39,827 bases of DNA, from NCBI GenBank assembly GCA_016931575.1, contig JAFGEO010000073.1, positions 1 to 39,827 of the forward strand. Direction: 5' to 3'. The stretch comes from Bacteroidales bacterium. Its GTDB lineage: Bacteria; Bacteroidota; Bacteroidia; Bacteroidales; UBA10428. Below are positions 1-9,702 of the stretch, piece after piece. The notes under the pieces were generated by a model. That model saw only the letters and a program-made list of their open reading frames with translations. It searched no databases and was not told the origin of the DNA. Position numbers and translations under genes: made by a program. Every line of letters begins with the position of its first letter. The first letter of the stretch is position 1.

Positions 1-2
1 CC

Positions 3-3000
3 ATGATGAAGCGATTTTTCACAGGTCTGTTATTCTCTGCCCTCTTCACCCTTGCCGGACGGGGGATGGATGACCTGCAATTTACACATTTAACCACCCG
101 TAACGGATTATCAGATAATGTCGTTTTCTGCATCTACCAGGATCATAAGGGATTTATGTGGTTCGGGACCAATGATGGTCTGAATGTGTATGACGGTTAC
201 GAGTTTACCCTTTATAAATACAGCTCCGTCGACAAGAACAGTCTTTCCGGGAATTCTGTATTTGGTATTCATGAAGACCAGAAGGGGAACATCTGGATTG
301 CCGGATCAAGCGGAGTAGATATCTATGAAAGCGCTACCCGCTCCTTCAGACATATTCCATTTTTTGAGGAAGGAATATCGGATCAGTACGAAAGTTATAC
401 CCGGGCTATTATGGAGGATAACCAGGGGAATGTTGTAATCGCAAATACCAATGGCATTTTCAGGTACGATGTGGTTAGGGGAGGTTTTGTGCGGCACCTT
501 AAAAATTTAGGGGACATCGGGGTATTTGACCAGGCGGGAATTCGTTCAATGCTGGTGGACAAGGAAAACAGGATCTGGGTTGGAATGATCGGAACAGGGC
601 TTTACGGATACGATCTGAACGGTGATAGCCTGATTGTCAAGCCCTCGGATGCCTTAGCTTCAATGATCCCTAAGGGGATCTGGGCCCTGGCCGAGGATGA
701 GGAAGGCAATATCTGGGCAGGCACGGAAAAAGGAGTATTTATTTTGGACAGCAAGCTGACCCGGGTCAGGAAGCTGGAAGCTCTGGAGAACCTCAGCAAC
801 GAGCATGTCCGAAATATCCGGGACCTTGCATTTGATGGAAGGAATCTCTGGATCGGGACAGACGGGGGCGGTTTGCTGATGTATAACAGAGATTCAGAAG
901 AATTACGGGTTTATTCTCATCAGGAAAAAAATCCAAATAGTCTGAACAGCAACTCGGTCCGTGCGATCATGAGGGACAGACAGGGCCTCCTTTGGGTGGG
1001 TACCTTCAACGGAGGGCTCAACTTTACCCAGGTAACCCGGGAAAAAAGATTCGAAAATTTCAGAAAAATAGAGGGAGAACCCAATAGCCTGATCAATAAT
1101 AATGTTTCCGCTCTTTTTGAGGATAGCAACGGATACCTGTGGATTGGTACTGATGGGGGCGGACTGGACCGGTATGACCGTAAGAAGCGGCTGTACAGGC
1201 ATTATGTTCATGAACCGGACAAGGCAAATACCATTGGCGGGAATGCAATTCTTTGCATTACTGAAGATAACAAAGGACGAATATGGCTTGGGGGCTATCT
1301 CTCAGGGATCGATATTATCGATCCAAGTACCGGGCTGATCAAATCCTACAGGAATGATCCGGAAAACCCAAACAGCCTGAGCAACAATGATGTCAGGGAT
1401 ATTCTTATTGAAAATGATACAGCGGTCTGGGTGGCCACAAATGGGGGAGGGCTGGACCTTTTCAACCCGAAAGCGAAGACCTTTACGCATTTTACCGAGC
1501 ATACCGTGAAAGCCCTGTGCTCTGACTGGTGCCTCAAACTATTCAGGGACAGCCGGAACAGGCTTTGGCTAGGTACCTATGACGGAATAACCAGGATAGA
1601 CCCCTCAAGGAAAGTTTTTACCACCTTCACAAAAGGCGATGAGGGAGGAGGACTTAGCAATGAATGGATATACGCTTTTGCCGAGGACACCCTCGGGAAT
1701 ATCTGGGTTGGAACGGCAAATGGCTTAAATCTTTATGATAGTACTGCCAACAAATTTAATAAGTTTAATACCAGGGAAACCTGGCCGAATGAGGTGATCA
1801 ACGGGATACTGGTTCATCATCCGCAGGATATCTGGCTAAGTACCAATAAGGGATTGGTACGATTGAACCCCAATTCGCGACAAATTCACGTTTACGATGA
1901 ACTGGATGGCCTTCAGGGGGACCAGTTCATTCATGGATCCTACTTTATGAATGCTTCCGGGGAAATGTTCTTCGGGGGAACACAAGGGTTCAATATCTTC
2001 ATGCCCGACAGCGTGGTAAACAACACTTTCAGACCTCCTGTTTACCTGACAGACCTGCTGTTGTTCTTCAGGGAAGTGCCCATAGGGGGTAAAAATTCAC
2101 CCCTTCAGAAGTCGCTTACCGAGACCAGGCAGATTAAGCTAAGTCATGAGCAGTCGGTGATAACTTTTAAATACACCGGGCTTAACTTTATCAATCCTGG
2201 CCGGAACCAATACGCCTATATGCTGGAGGGATTGGATGATAGCTGGAATTATGTCGGCACCAGGCGGGAGGCAACCTACACAAATTTAAGCCCGGGAACC
2301 TATGTCTTTAGGGTGAAGGCCTGTAATAATGACGGCGTATGGAACGATCAGGGGGCATCGCTGACCGTGGTTGTCCTTCCGCCCTGGTGGGAGACCATCT
2401 ATTTCAGAATTACAGCCATTTTGCTTTTGATTCTGTTTGTTGTCACATTTTATTTTTATCGGATGCGTGTCCTGCGTAACCAAAAGAATCTGCTGGAAAG
2501 CCAGGTGGCAGCAAGGACCCATGAAGTAAATGAAAAGAACAGGCTGTTGCAGCAACAGACCTCGGAATTGAGCCGCATTAACAGCCTGCTGGAGGACAGG
2601 AGCAGTCAGATCGAAAAGCAGGCGGAAGGACTGGCAGAGGCAAATACCTTGCTGGAAGAACGGCAGCAGCAGATTGAAGAGCAGACGGAGGAGCTGGTGA
2701 CCCAGAAAGAAGAACTGGAACAGGTCAATGAACACTTGCAGGAGCTAAACTCCACAAAGGATAAATTCTTTTCCATCATTGCGCATGATCTTAAAAATCC
2801 TTTCAACACCATCCTGGGATTTTCTGAGCTATTGTCAAAGAATTATGAGAGCCTCACCGAAGAAAAGAAGCGTCATTTCGCTGATATTATCTTTAAATCC
2901 ACCATGAATGTCTATAACCTGCTTGAAAATTTGCTGCAGTGGTCGCGTTCCCAGACAAACCGTTTAAAATTTGAGCCTGCGGAACTGGATATTGTAGATA

Positions 3001-3437
3001 TGATTAAGGAAAACCTGGCCCTTCTAAGGGAAACCTACAAGTCGAAGAATATTTCCATTGTAACTTCTCTGAAGGAGGGATCTAAAGTATATGCCGATAA
3101 AAACATGGTAAATACCGTGATCCGGAACCTGCTTTCCAATGCTATAAAATTTACGAATGTCGGAGGCTCAGTTAAAATAGAAGTGAAGCATGCCGGGGAC
3201 CAGGTAAAGATATCCGTTATTGATAATGGGATCGGGATCCCTGAAAAAGAACAGGACAGGTTATTTCAGGTGGATTCGGCATTTACGCGTGAAGGAACTG
3301 CAGGAGAAGGGGGGACAGGCCTGGGACTGATACTCTGTAAGGAATATATCCAGAAGCACGGAGGCTACATCATGGTTGAAAGCAATGAAGGTGCAGGATC
3401 TGCCTTTTCGTTTACCCTGCCGTTTACCTCCGGTTAA
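3..3437 (+). CDS. Reg_prop/Y_Y_Y two-component sensor histidine kinase (non-hybrid)
   Basis: This is a 1144-residue membrane sensor kinase. A signal peptide covers about residues 1-22. It is followed by a long periplasmic region of repeated two-bladed-propeller (Reg_prop) units, seen as recurring D-x-x-G-x-[IL]-W-[IVF]-G-T motifs up to about residue 640. A Y_Y_Y-type beta-sandwich follows (to about 790), then one membrane segment (about 798-820) and a glutamine/glutamate-rich coiled coil. The kinase core has the HisKA phospho-acceptor in FSIIAHDLKNPF (His928), an N box (NLLSNAIKFTN) and the G boxes DNGIGIP and GTGLGL. Bacteroides hybrid sensors of this class usually continue into a receiver and an AraC DNA-binding domain. 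This one stops right after the ATPase domain, so it needs a separate response regulator. The gene starts two bases from the window edge, so its promoter is not visible. The second codon is also ATG, so the start may be three bases later. The ligand is unknown; relatives often sense glycans. Confidence 0.9.
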   Translation: MMKRFFTGLLFSALFTLAGRGMDDLQFTHLTTRNGLSDNVVFCIYQDHKGFMWFGTNDGLNVYDGYEFTLYKYSSVDKNSLSGNSVFGIHEDQKGNIWIAGSSGVDIYESATRSFRHIPFFEEGISDQYESYTRAIMEDNQGNVVIANTNGIFRYDVVRGGFVRHLKNLGDIGVFDQAGIRSMLVDKENRIWVGMIGTGLYGYDLNGDSLIVKPSDALASMIPKGIWALAEDEEGNIWAGTEKGVFILDSKLTRVRKLEALENLSNEHVRNIRDLAFDGRNLWIGTDGGGLLMYNRDSEELRVYSHQEKNPNSLNSNSVRAIMRDRQGLLWVGTFNGGLNFTQVTREKRFENFRKIEGEPNSLINNNVSALFEDSNGYLWIGTDGGGLDRYDRKKRLYRHYVHEPDKANTIGGNAILCITEDNKGRIWLGGYLSGIDIIDPSTGLIKSYRNDPENPNSLSNNDVRDILIENDTAVWVATNGGGLDLFNPKAKTFTHFTEHTVKALCSDWCLKLFRDSRNRLWLGTYDGITRIDPSRKVFTTFTKGDEGGGLSNEWIYAFAEDTLGNIWVGTANGLNLYDSTANKFNKFNTRETWPNEVINGILVHHPQDIWLSTNKGLVRLNPNSRQIHVYDELDGLQGDQFIHGSYFMNASGEMFFGGTQGFNIFMPDSVVNNTFRPPVYLTDLLLFFREVPIGGKNSPLQKSLTETRQIKLSHEQSVITFKYTGLNFINPGRNQYAYMLEGLDDSWNYVGTRREATYTNLSPGTYVFRVKACNNDGVWNDQGASLTVVVLPPWWETIYFRITAILLLILFVVTFYFYRMRVLRNQKNLLESQVAARTHEVNEKNRLLQQQTSELSRINSLLEDRSSQIEKQAEGLAEANTLLEERQQQIEEQTEELVTQKEELEQVNEHLQELNSTKDKFFSIIAHDLKNPFNTILGFSELLSKNYESLTEEKKRHFADIIFKSTMNVYNLLENLLQWSRSQTNRLKFEPAELDIVDMIKENLALLRETYKSKNISIVTSLKEGSKVYADKNMVNTVIRNLLSNAIKFTNVGGSVKIEVKHAGDQVKISVIDNGIGIPEKEQDRLFQVDSAFTREGTAGEGGTGLGLILCKEYIQKHGGYIMVESNEGAGSAFSFTLPFTSG

Positions 3438-4117
3438 AGTACCAACTTATATCCCAGACCGTGAACAGTCAGGATTACCTTTGGATTGTTCGGATCCAGC
3501 TCGATCTTTTGGCGGAGCTTCAAAATGAAATTATCTACCGTACGTGTTGTAATATCGTATTCAATTCCCCACACCTTGCTCATCAGATCGTCGCGATCAA
3601 CGCTTTCATCAGCATGCTTATAAAGGTAGCGGATGATTTCAAATTCCTTGTGCGAAAGTTTTACGGGTTTGTCCTTCTCAAATGCCTCATAACGCTTGAA
3701 ATTAAGGCTAAGCCTGCCCAGGGATATGACCTGATCCTCCTCCTGTTCCCGGGAAGGTGCACGGCGCAGGACCGCCTTGATCCGTGCAAGGAGTTCTCTC
3801 AGACTGAAAGGTTTTGTGATATAGTCATCAGCACCCAGTTCCAGACCAAGCACCTTGTCGATCTCCTCCCCTTTGGCCGTTAACAGGATGATCGGAGTGC
3901 TTATGTTTGCCTTGCGGGCATTCCTGCAGATGTCAAATCCTGAAATGTTAGGAAGCATAACATCCAGGAGTATCAGGTCGTACTTGCCGTTAAGAACCAT
4001 CTCCTGACCGGTTTCCCCGTCGGAGGCAGTATCTACTGCATACGACTCATACTCCAGGTTATCCTTCAATCCCTGAAGCATAGGTGCCTCGTCTTCGACA
4101 ATCAGAATTTTTTTCAT
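3434..4117 (-). CDS. OmpR/PhoB-family response regulator
   Basis: This 227-residue cytoplasmic transcription regulator has a receiver domain (about 1-120) with the acidic pocket VEDE (Glu8, Asp9), phospho-acceptor Asp52 in LLDVMLP, and the conserved lysine in ADDYITKPF. A winged-helix OmpR-type DNA-binding domain follows (about 130-227, ending GLGYKLVL). It lies 31 bases downstream of the histidine kinase on the same strand and is almost certainly co-transcribed with it as a cognate pair. The arrangement and size resemble the Bacteroides RprX/RprY pair, but that assignment is only by general similarity. Its stop codon overlaps that of the convergent large kinase in a shared TTAA at 3434-3437, so there is no room for a terminator between them. 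Target genes cannot be read from this sequence. Confidence 0.93.
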   Translation of the reverse strand: MKKILIVEDEAPMLQGLKDNLEYESYAVDTASDGETGQEMVLNGKYDLILLDVMLPNISGFDICRNARKANISTPIILLTAKGEEIDKVLGLELGADDYITKPFSLRELLARIKAVLRRAPSREQEEDQVISLGRLSLNFKRYEAFEKDKPVKLSHKEFEIIRYLYKHADESVDRDDLMSKVWGIEYDITTRTVDNFILKLRQKIELDPNNPKVILTVHGLGYKLVL

Positions 4118-4148
4118 GTTTCTTTATTTGAATGGTTTAGCCTTTTTA

Positions 4149-5717
4149 TCAGCTTGTCTTAAGCTGAGGAAAATGGAGCTCAAACCTGCTGCCTCTGCCT
4201 TTGGTGCTTTCAAGGTTGATCTTTCCCCCGTGTGCATCCATAATATGCTTTACAATCGCCAGGCCCAGCCCGGAGCCCTTTGAACGTAAGGCAATGTTTT
4301 TTTCGGTTACCCGGTAAAACTTATCAAAGATATATTTTTGTTCCGTGGGCGAGATCCCAATTCCGTGATCGGTGATGGCGAAAACCACCATCGATCCCTT
4401 CCGGTAAGTCTCCAGTTCAATATACTTATCCTGGTCGCTGTATTTTATGGCATTGTCAATCAGGTTGATAATGGCATCAGCCAGGGCCTCTTTATCCGCT
4501 TCGATGCCCGGAATGTCCTCCTGAAGCTTTTGAGTGCAGGTGAATCCATCTTTCTCGATCCGGATAGAATACGAGTCGGCGATGGCTCTGACAACCTCGT
4601 TCAGGTCCGCATGCTCCATAATGTATTTGCGCTTGCCACTTTCTATCTGTGAGAAATTAAGGATTTTATTTACAATGCTGGTGAGCCGCCGGGTCTCCTG
4701 AAGGATTACCGTATAGTATTCGTGTATCTTCTCCCGGGTACTGATGCGCCCCATTTCCAGGGTTTCAATATACATGGTGATCAGGGCCAGCGGGGTCCTG
4801 ATCTCATGCGACACATTCGAGACAAAGTCAGATTTTAGCTGTGAGAGTTCAACCTGCTTCTTAACATTCCGGTAAATCAGCCATATTCCAAGCAGCAGGA
4901 TCAGGTCAATGATAATGATCAGGAAGAGGTTTTTTTGCGTCCGGCTCCGGACAATTTCTGATACCGAGCTGCCCTTTAATTTTATACCCAGGCTGTATTC
5001 CGGGAAAAGCCAAAGGCTTTTTTCATATTCCGGATCGATTGACTCTTTGCTCCTTTCGGAATTGGTGATGGACGATTTGTCGCCGAGCTTCTGGACCGAT
5101 ATGGCTAGCTTGCCCTCTTCACCGATAATTTCCTGTATATAGGGCATTAATTCGTTGTCGATGAAGCGCTTGGGCTCCAGTACAAATGCCAGGAAGGAAT
5201 TTGTTCCGCCGGTCCCGACACAGAACAGGAGGCAGGTGTATTTCCCGTTCACGGGAATGGTCTCAATTTTCTGATATCCCCAATCGGTATAGTTTACAGC
5301 CAGTTTGGTCAGCAGTTGTTCCTTATCGATTAAAACTTGCCTGAGTTCACCCGAAGTAACAGGGTGTTTTCCCCGGTCGATCAACTCGGTACAGCGATTC
5401 CCTGACTGGTCGTATAAAAAAAACTGACAGGGAGAGGAAAGTCTTTCAGCATGCTGCAGCAGGCAGCTGTCCCGATAGGCTGTGTCCTCAGAAAGGCAAT
5501 TCTGCATCAGGTTACCCAGAGTTTTAAAAATATCATCAGAATACTGATTGATCGGATAGAGAATCGCATCGAGCTGGTTGGTGTAAATTTCTTCGATCAC
5601 CCTTTCGTTCTCGCGAAGGCTGTCGATTTCAAATACAGCCAGGTAGACCGTAGGAATAATAAAAATCAGGATAATGATAAGGATGTACCTGCGGAACGAT
5701 TTCAGCATGGTGGACAA
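4149..5717 (-). CDS. Sensor histidine kinase, cognate to the OmpR-type regulator
   Basis: This 522-residue inner-membrane kinase has an N-terminal membrane segment (about 10-27), a periplasmic sensor region (about 28-270) with no recognised fold, and a second membrane segment (about 274-296, rich in Ile and Leu). The HisKA domain has the acceptor in FVSNVSHEIRTPL (His304). The ATPase domain shows an N box (IINLIDNAIKYSD), G1 (DHGIGIS) and G2 (GSGLGLAIV). It is the first gene of a two-gene unit and is followed 31 bases later by its response regulator. The overall plan, with two membrane segments flanking an extracytoplasmic loop and the kinase core directly after, matches RprX-like kinases of Bacteroidota. 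The signal is unknown. A promoter-like element lies just upstream (5728-5760). Confidence 0.92.
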   Translation of the reverse strand: MSTMLKSFRRYILIIILIFIIPTVYLAVFEIDSLRENERVIEEIYTNQLDAILYPINQYSDDIFKTLGNLMQNCLSEDTAYRDSCLLQHAERLSSPCQFFLYDQSGNRCTELIDRGKHPVTSGELRQVLIDKEQLLTKLAVNYTDWGYQKIETIPVNGKYTCLLFCVGTGGTNSFLAFVLEPKRFIDNELMPYIQEIIGEEGKLAISVQKLGDKSSITNSERSKESIDPEYEKSLWLFPEYSLGIKLKGSSVSEIVRSRTQKNLFLIIIIDLILLLGIWLIYRNVKKQVELSQLKSDFVSNVSHEIRTPLALITMYIETLEMGRISTREKIHEYYTVILQETRRLTSIVNKILNFSQIESGKRKYIMEHADLNEVVRAIADSYSIRIEKDGFTCTQKLQEDIPGIEADKEALADAIINLIDNAIKYSDQDKYIELETYRKGSMVVFAITDHGIGISPTEQKYIFDKFYRVTEKNIALRSKGSGLGLAIVKHIMDAHGGKINLESTKGRGSRFELHFPQLKTS

Positions 5718-5727
5718 AATTTGTGTT

Positions 5728-5760
5728 TAAATGTACGTAATTTTTTAGTCATTGCTCAAT
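5728..5760 (-). promoter_or_regulatory. Candidate Bacteroidota promoter for the HK-RR pair
   Basis: Read on the minus strand, TACATTTA (5728-5735) matches the -7 consensus TAnnTTTG except at the last base. ATTG lies 21 bases upstream as a -33 element (TTG at 5757-5759). The -7 element ends about 11 bases before the ATG, which implies a very short leader. The match is by eye; no transcript data. Confidence 0.35.
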
Positions 5761-5839
5761 GGGGAAAGGGAAGGGAGATGACAAAGATCCTTTACTATAA
5801 GGGAAAGGTTTAGTACTTTAGTTGGAAATCGATAAAACT

Positions 5840-7204
5840 ATGCACAGTGTTACAGAGTTCATAAAACGAAACAGAGACCGGATCCTGGATGAACTATTCG
5901 GATTGATCAGGATACCTTCGGTAAGTTCAGATACACAAGTTGAAAAGGCAATGCATGATGCTGCTGCCTACCTGAAGGATCATCTCCTATCTTCAGGCGC
6001 CGACCATGCGGAAGTTATGGAGACGGAGGGTTGGCCGGTGGTATTTGCTCAAAAAATGGTGGATGGCTCCCTGCCGACAATCCTGGTATACGGACATTAC
6101 GATGTGCAGCCTGTTGACCCGCTGGAGGAATGGCTATCACCCCCTTTTGAACCCGAAATCCGCGAAGGGAGAATCTACGCACGGGGTGCAGACGATGATA
6201 AGGGGCAATTGTTTATGCAGCTGAAGGCATTTGAATACATGGTTTCAGAGGATAAATTGCCCTGCAATGTCAAATTCCTCATCGAGGGAGAAGAGGAGAT
6301 AGGTTCTCCCTCCCTGAAAGCATTCTGCAGGAAACACCATAAACTGCTGGGTGCAGATGTGATCCTGGTTTCGGATACCACCATGTTATCCCTGGATACC
6401 CCAACCCTGACCATCGGTTTGAGGGGGCTTGCCTATTTTGAACTTATCGTGAAAGGTCCTGTGCGCGACCTGCATTCAGGTTTGTATGGCGGGGCTGTTC
6501 TAAACCCTGCAAATGTGCTTGCCGGTTTGATCAGCAATATGAAAGACCCATCGGGAAGAATTACTATTCCCGGCTTCTACGATGATGTTCGGGAGGTATC
6601 CCCTGAAGAACGAAGACTTCTGAATGCCCTTTCCCTGGATGCAAAAAAAATGGCGGGGAGTATCCAGGTTTCTGCCTTGTTTGGGGAAGAGGGATTTACA
6701 GTGACCGAGCAGCTGGGTATCCGTCCTACCCTGGATGTTAACGGGATATGGGGAGGTTTTACCGGTGAAGGGGCAAAAACTATCCTTCCTGCCAGGGCTT
6801 CAGCAAAAATTTCGATGCGCCTGGTGCCCGATCAAAAGCCCGAGAGGATCGAGCTCCTGTTGAAGAAGTACCTCCAGGATGTCGTGCCCAAAGGGGTCGA
6901 ATTTGAACTGAGGGCACTTCATGGCGGGAATGCTTACGTCAGCCCTTGGGATTCGAGGGAAGCAGCGGCGGCTATCCGTGCTATTGAAAAAACATTTGGG
7001 ATCCGGCCCCTGCCGGTGCGCAGCGGGGGCAGTATCCCTGTTATATCCGACTTTGAAGAAATACTCGGGATCAAAGCTGTTTTGATGGGATTCGGACTTG
7101 AATCCGATGCCATTCACTCTCCCAATGAAAATTATCCGCTTGAAAACTTCTTTAAGGGTATCGAAACCATTCCCTGGTACTTCCATTATTATGTAAATTC
7201 TTAA
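5840..7204 (+). CDS. M20 family metallo-dipeptidase
   Basis: This 454-residue zinc peptidase belongs to the Acy1/carnosinase-like branch of M20 and most likely acts in the cytoplasm, since no signal peptide is seen. The metal-site motifs are intact: VYGHYDVQP (His86, Asp88), the bridging aspartate in ARGADDDKGQ (about 118-120), the general-base/ligand glutamates in IEGEEEIGS (about 151-153), Asp179 in LVSDTTM, and the C-terminal ligand His in DAIHSPNENYP. The dimerisation (lid) domain lies in the middle, containing RDLHSGLYGG. An upstream in-frame TTG at 5822 would add six residues. The ATG at 5840 is preferred because it begins the conserved region and a -7-like TACTTTAG sits at 5814-5821. 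The gene stands alone between divergent and downstream units. Likely substrates are dipeptides; specificity cannot be told. Confidence 0.9.
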   Translation: MHSVTEFIKRNRDRILDELFGLIRIPSVSSDTQVEKAMHDAAAYLKDHLLSSGADHAEVMETEGWPVVFAQKMVDGSLPTILVYGHYDVQPVDPLEEWLSPPFEPEIREGRIYARGADDDKGQLFMQLKAFEYMVSEDKLPCNVKFLIEGEEEIGSPSLKAFCRKHHKLLGADVILVSDTTMLSLDTPTLTIGLRGLAYFELIVKGPVRDLHSGLYGGAVLNPANVLAGLISNMKDPSGRITIPGFYDDVREVSPEERRLLNALSLDAKKMAGSIQVSALFGEEGFTVTEQLGIRPTLDVNGIWGGFTGEGAKTILPARASAKISMRLVPDQKPERIELLLKKYLQDVVPKGVEFELRALHGGNAYVSPWDSREAAAAIRAIEKTFGIRPLPVRSGGSIPVISDFEEILGIKAVLMGFGLESDAIHSPNENYPLENFFKGIETIPWYFHYYVNS

Positions 7205-7219
7205 AAATATTAACCAGTA

Positions 7220-7235
7220 CCTATTTTTTTAGGGG
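7220..7235 (+). promoter_or_regulatory. Palindromic element shared with the second glutamine synthetase
   Basis: CCTATTTTTTTAGGGG lies about 105 bases before the glnN start and about 72 bases upstream of its candidate -7 box. It sits inside a wider imperfect inverted repeat, with CAGTAC at 7215-7220 and GTACTG at 7237-7242. Fourteen of its sixteen bases match an element upstream of the convergent GSII gene (10930-10945). The position fits an upstream activator or operator site. The binding protein is unknown. Confidence 0.5.
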
Positions 7236-7306
7236 TGTACTGTTAGATTGAGTCATTTTTGGGGAATTTGTTTAAAATTTGAAAGTCTCTTAAGCAGGTA
7301 ATGCTG

Positions 7307-7314
7307 TATATTTG
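7307..7314 (+). promoter_or_regulatory. Candidate -7 promoter element of glnN
   Basis: TATATTTG matches the Bacteroidota -7 consensus TAnnTTTG exactly and lies 25 bases before the glnN ATG. The nearest TTTG upstream (7278-7281) is 25 bases away, longer than the usual spacing, so the -33 element is weak. That would fit a promoter needing an activator. Confidence 0.45.
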
Positions 7315-7339
7315 TTGCTTAAAGATTAATTTGTAGACT

Positions 7340-9529
7340 ATGGCAATCATCAGATTTCAGGCTGTCCGGGAAGCCAACTCCCATAAAGCGATTACGGTGC
7401 AGGCTCCTGTAAAGAGAACTTCGGAATATTTCGGGGTGAATGTTTTCGATAAGAACAAGATGCAGAAGTACCTTTCACAGGAGGCATACGAAGGGGTAAT
7501 CGAATGCATAGACAAAGGGTTGAATATCGATCGTAAGCTGGCAGATAAGGTGGCGGTAGGCATGAAGGTTTGGGCCCTGGAAATGGGCGCTACCCACTTC
7601 TCTCACTGGTTTCATCCCCTGACTGACGGTACGGCGGAAAAGCATGATGCCTTCATTGAATATAACGAGTATGGACAGGTCGTTGAGAAGTTCTCCGGGC
7701 AGCACCTGGCACAGCAGGAACCCGATGCCAGCAGTTTCCCGAGCGGCGGGATCCGGAATACTTTTGAGGCCCGCGGCTACACGGCCTGGGACCCAACTTC
7801 CCCGGCCTTCATCGTAGGGAATACCCTGAGTATACCAACGATCTTTGTGTCGTATACCGGCGATGCCCTCGATCACAAAACACCCTTGCTTAAAGCGCTG
7901 TCGCTGATCGATAAGGCCGCTGTTGATGTGTGCGAATATTTTGATAAAAATGTTACCAAGGTGTTTGCTACCCTGGGTTCGGAACAGGAGTTTTTCCTGA
8001 TCGACGAATCGCTTTATCATGCCCGTCCGGATCTGCTGATGACCGACCGCACACTTGTAGGGCATGCCTCGGAGAAAGACCAGCAGCTGGATGATCATTA
8101 CTTTTCTTCGATCCCGGAGCGTGTGGGGGCTTTTATGCAGGAACTCGAAGTCGAAGCCTATAAGCTCGGTATTCCGGTTCATACCCGACACAATGAAGTG
8201 GCCCCGAACCAGTACGAGCTGGCCCCTTTGTTTGAAGAGTGTAACCTGGCTGTCGACCACAATGTCCTGCTGATGGATATCATGAAGAAAATTGCACGCA
8301 GGCACTGCTTCATTGTGCTGTTCCACGAAAAGCCCTTCAAAGGGATCAATGGTTCAGGGAAGCATAATAACTGGTCGCTCATGACAAATACAGGGGTAAA
8401 CCTGCTATCGCCGGGGAATAAACCTAAAACGAATATGCAGTTTCTGAGTTTCCTGGTGTGTACGCTGAAAGCTGTTTTTACCCATCAGGACTTGCTTCGC
8501 GCCAGCATCGTCAGTGCCGGAAATGCCCAACGGTTAGGCGGACACGAAGCCCCTCCCCTGATCATGTCGGTATTTGTGGGGCATAAAATCTCCGAGATGC
8601 TTGACGAACTGGAAATCAGGGTTACCAGTAAAAAAATGACCCCCGATGAGAAAACCGAGCTGAAGCTGGATGTGGGCAAGATCCCTGAGATCCTGCTGGA
8701 TAATACGGACAGGAACCGTACCTCACCCTTTGCCTTTACCGGGAACCGTTTTGAATTCAGGGGGGTAGGTGCTTCAGCCAATTGTGCCGCCCCGATGATG
8801 GCACTGAACACAGCAGTTGCCCAGCAACTAACGCAGTTTAAAAAGGATGTGGACAAACTAATTGTTGAAGGTGTGAAAAAGGACGAGGCAATCTTTCAGG
8901 TCATCCGTGAATACATTATCGATTCAAAAAATATCCGGTTTGAAGGGAACAGCTACAGTGAAGAGTGGGGAAAAGAAGCTAAAAAAAGGGGTCTGACCAA
9001 TGTACCTTCCGTTGTTGAAGCACTCGATGGTTACCTGAGTGCCAAGGCTAAGCGACTGTTTAAACAAACCAAGGTGTTGAATGAAAAAGAACTGGAGGCC
9101 CGTACCGAGGTCAGACAAGATAATTATACCAAAAAAATTCAGATTGAATCGCGTGTGATCGGGGATATCGCTTTAGGGCAGATCGTCCCGATTGCCATTG
9201 AGTACCAGACCAGGCTGATCAATAATGTTCAGGGCTTGAAAGACTTGTATGGCCCCACCGAATTCAGGAAGCTGGTCGGGGGCCGTATGGAACTGATCAC
9301 GATCATTTCAGGGCATGTAACGAAAATAAAATCCCTGGTTGCCGAAATGATTGAAGCCCGGAAAGTGGCCAACAAGATTGAGAACATGCGGGAGAAGGCT
9401 CTGAAGTACGAAAAGGAAATTGCACCCTACCTTTCTGAGATCCGCTATCATATCGATAAACTTGAAGAAGTGATCGATAATGAGATGTGGCCGCTGCCGC
9501 TGTACCGGGAACTTTTGTTCTGCAGGTAG
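7340..9529 (+). CDS. glnN: Glutamine synthetase type III
   Basis: This 729-residue enzyme catalyses ATP-dependent amidation of glutamate with ammonium to glutamine in the cytoplasm. The length is that of GSIII (about 700-730), far above GSI (about 470) or GSII (about 350). Hallmarks are the N-terminal VFDKNKMQKYLS region, the substrate-site segment RHNEVAPNQYELAPLFEE (starting about residue 280), FHEKPFKGINGSGKHNNWS, and the ATP/glutamate region NRTSPFAFTGNRFEFRG. The long helical C-terminus ends EMWPLPLYRELLF, typical of GSIII, which forms dodecamers. The ATG is preceded by an exact -7 promoter element, with a palindromic site further upstream. It converges on a second glutamine synthetase of another type. 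GSIII is the main ammonium-assimilating enzyme in many Bacteroidota. Confidence 0.97.
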   Translation: MAIIRFQAVREANSHKAITVQAPVKRTSEYFGVNVFDKNKMQKYLSQEAYEGVIECIDKGLNIDRKLADKVAVGMKVWALEMGATHFSHWFHPLTDGTAEKHDAFIEYNEYGQVVEKFSGQHLAQQEPDASSFPSGGIRNTFEARGYTAWDPTSPAFIVGNTLSIPTIFVSYTGDALDHKTPLLKALSLIDKAAVDVCEYFDKNVTKVFATLGSEQEFFLIDESLYHARPDLLMTDRTLVGHASEKDQQLDDHYFSSIPERVGAFMQELEVEAYKLGIPVHTRHNEVAPNQYELAPLFEECNLAVDHNVLLMDIMKKIARRHCFIVLFHEKPFKGINGSGKHNNWSLMTNTGVNLLSPGNKPKTNMQFLSFLVCTLKAVFTHQDLLRASIVSAGNAQRLGGHEAPPLIMSVFVGHKISEMLDELEIRVTSKKMTPDEKTELKLDVGKIPEILLDNTDRNRTSPFAFTGNRFEFRGVGASANCAAPMMALNTAVAQQLTQFKKDVDKLIVEGVKKDEAIFQVIREYIIDSKNIRFEGNSYSEEWGKEAKKRGLTNVPSVVEALDGYLSAKAKRLFKQTKVLNEKELEARTEVRQDNYTKKIQIESRVIGDIALGQIVPIAIEYQTRLINNVQGLKDLYGPTEFRKLVGGRMELITIISGHVTKIKSLVAEMIEARKVANKIENMREKALKYEKEIAPYLSEIRYHIDKLEEVIDNEMWPLPLYRELLFCR

Positions 9530-9702
9530 TAGAATACAGCGTGAGAGTGAGTATGGAGAGCGAGTGAACTTTAGGAGGGCAGAGGAAAAATTCTCCACTG
9601 CTGCATTTAGGAAAGCAATAAATTATTCAGGTTTGCACGTATTCTGTTTTCGTGTATTTCTTGATAGGCTCAATTCACGCTGATTTTCCCCGATAATCTC
9701 CT

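Noticed and set aside
5822-5839. TTG start for the M20 peptidase at 5822
   Set aside because: The six added residues are not needed for the fold, and the ATG at 5840 is better placed after a -7-like element.
7475-8326. Long open frame (283 codons) on the minus strand inside glnN
   Set aside because: It lies wholly antisense to a strongly conserved GSIII gene and its translation shows no family features. It arises from the codon bias of the sense gene.
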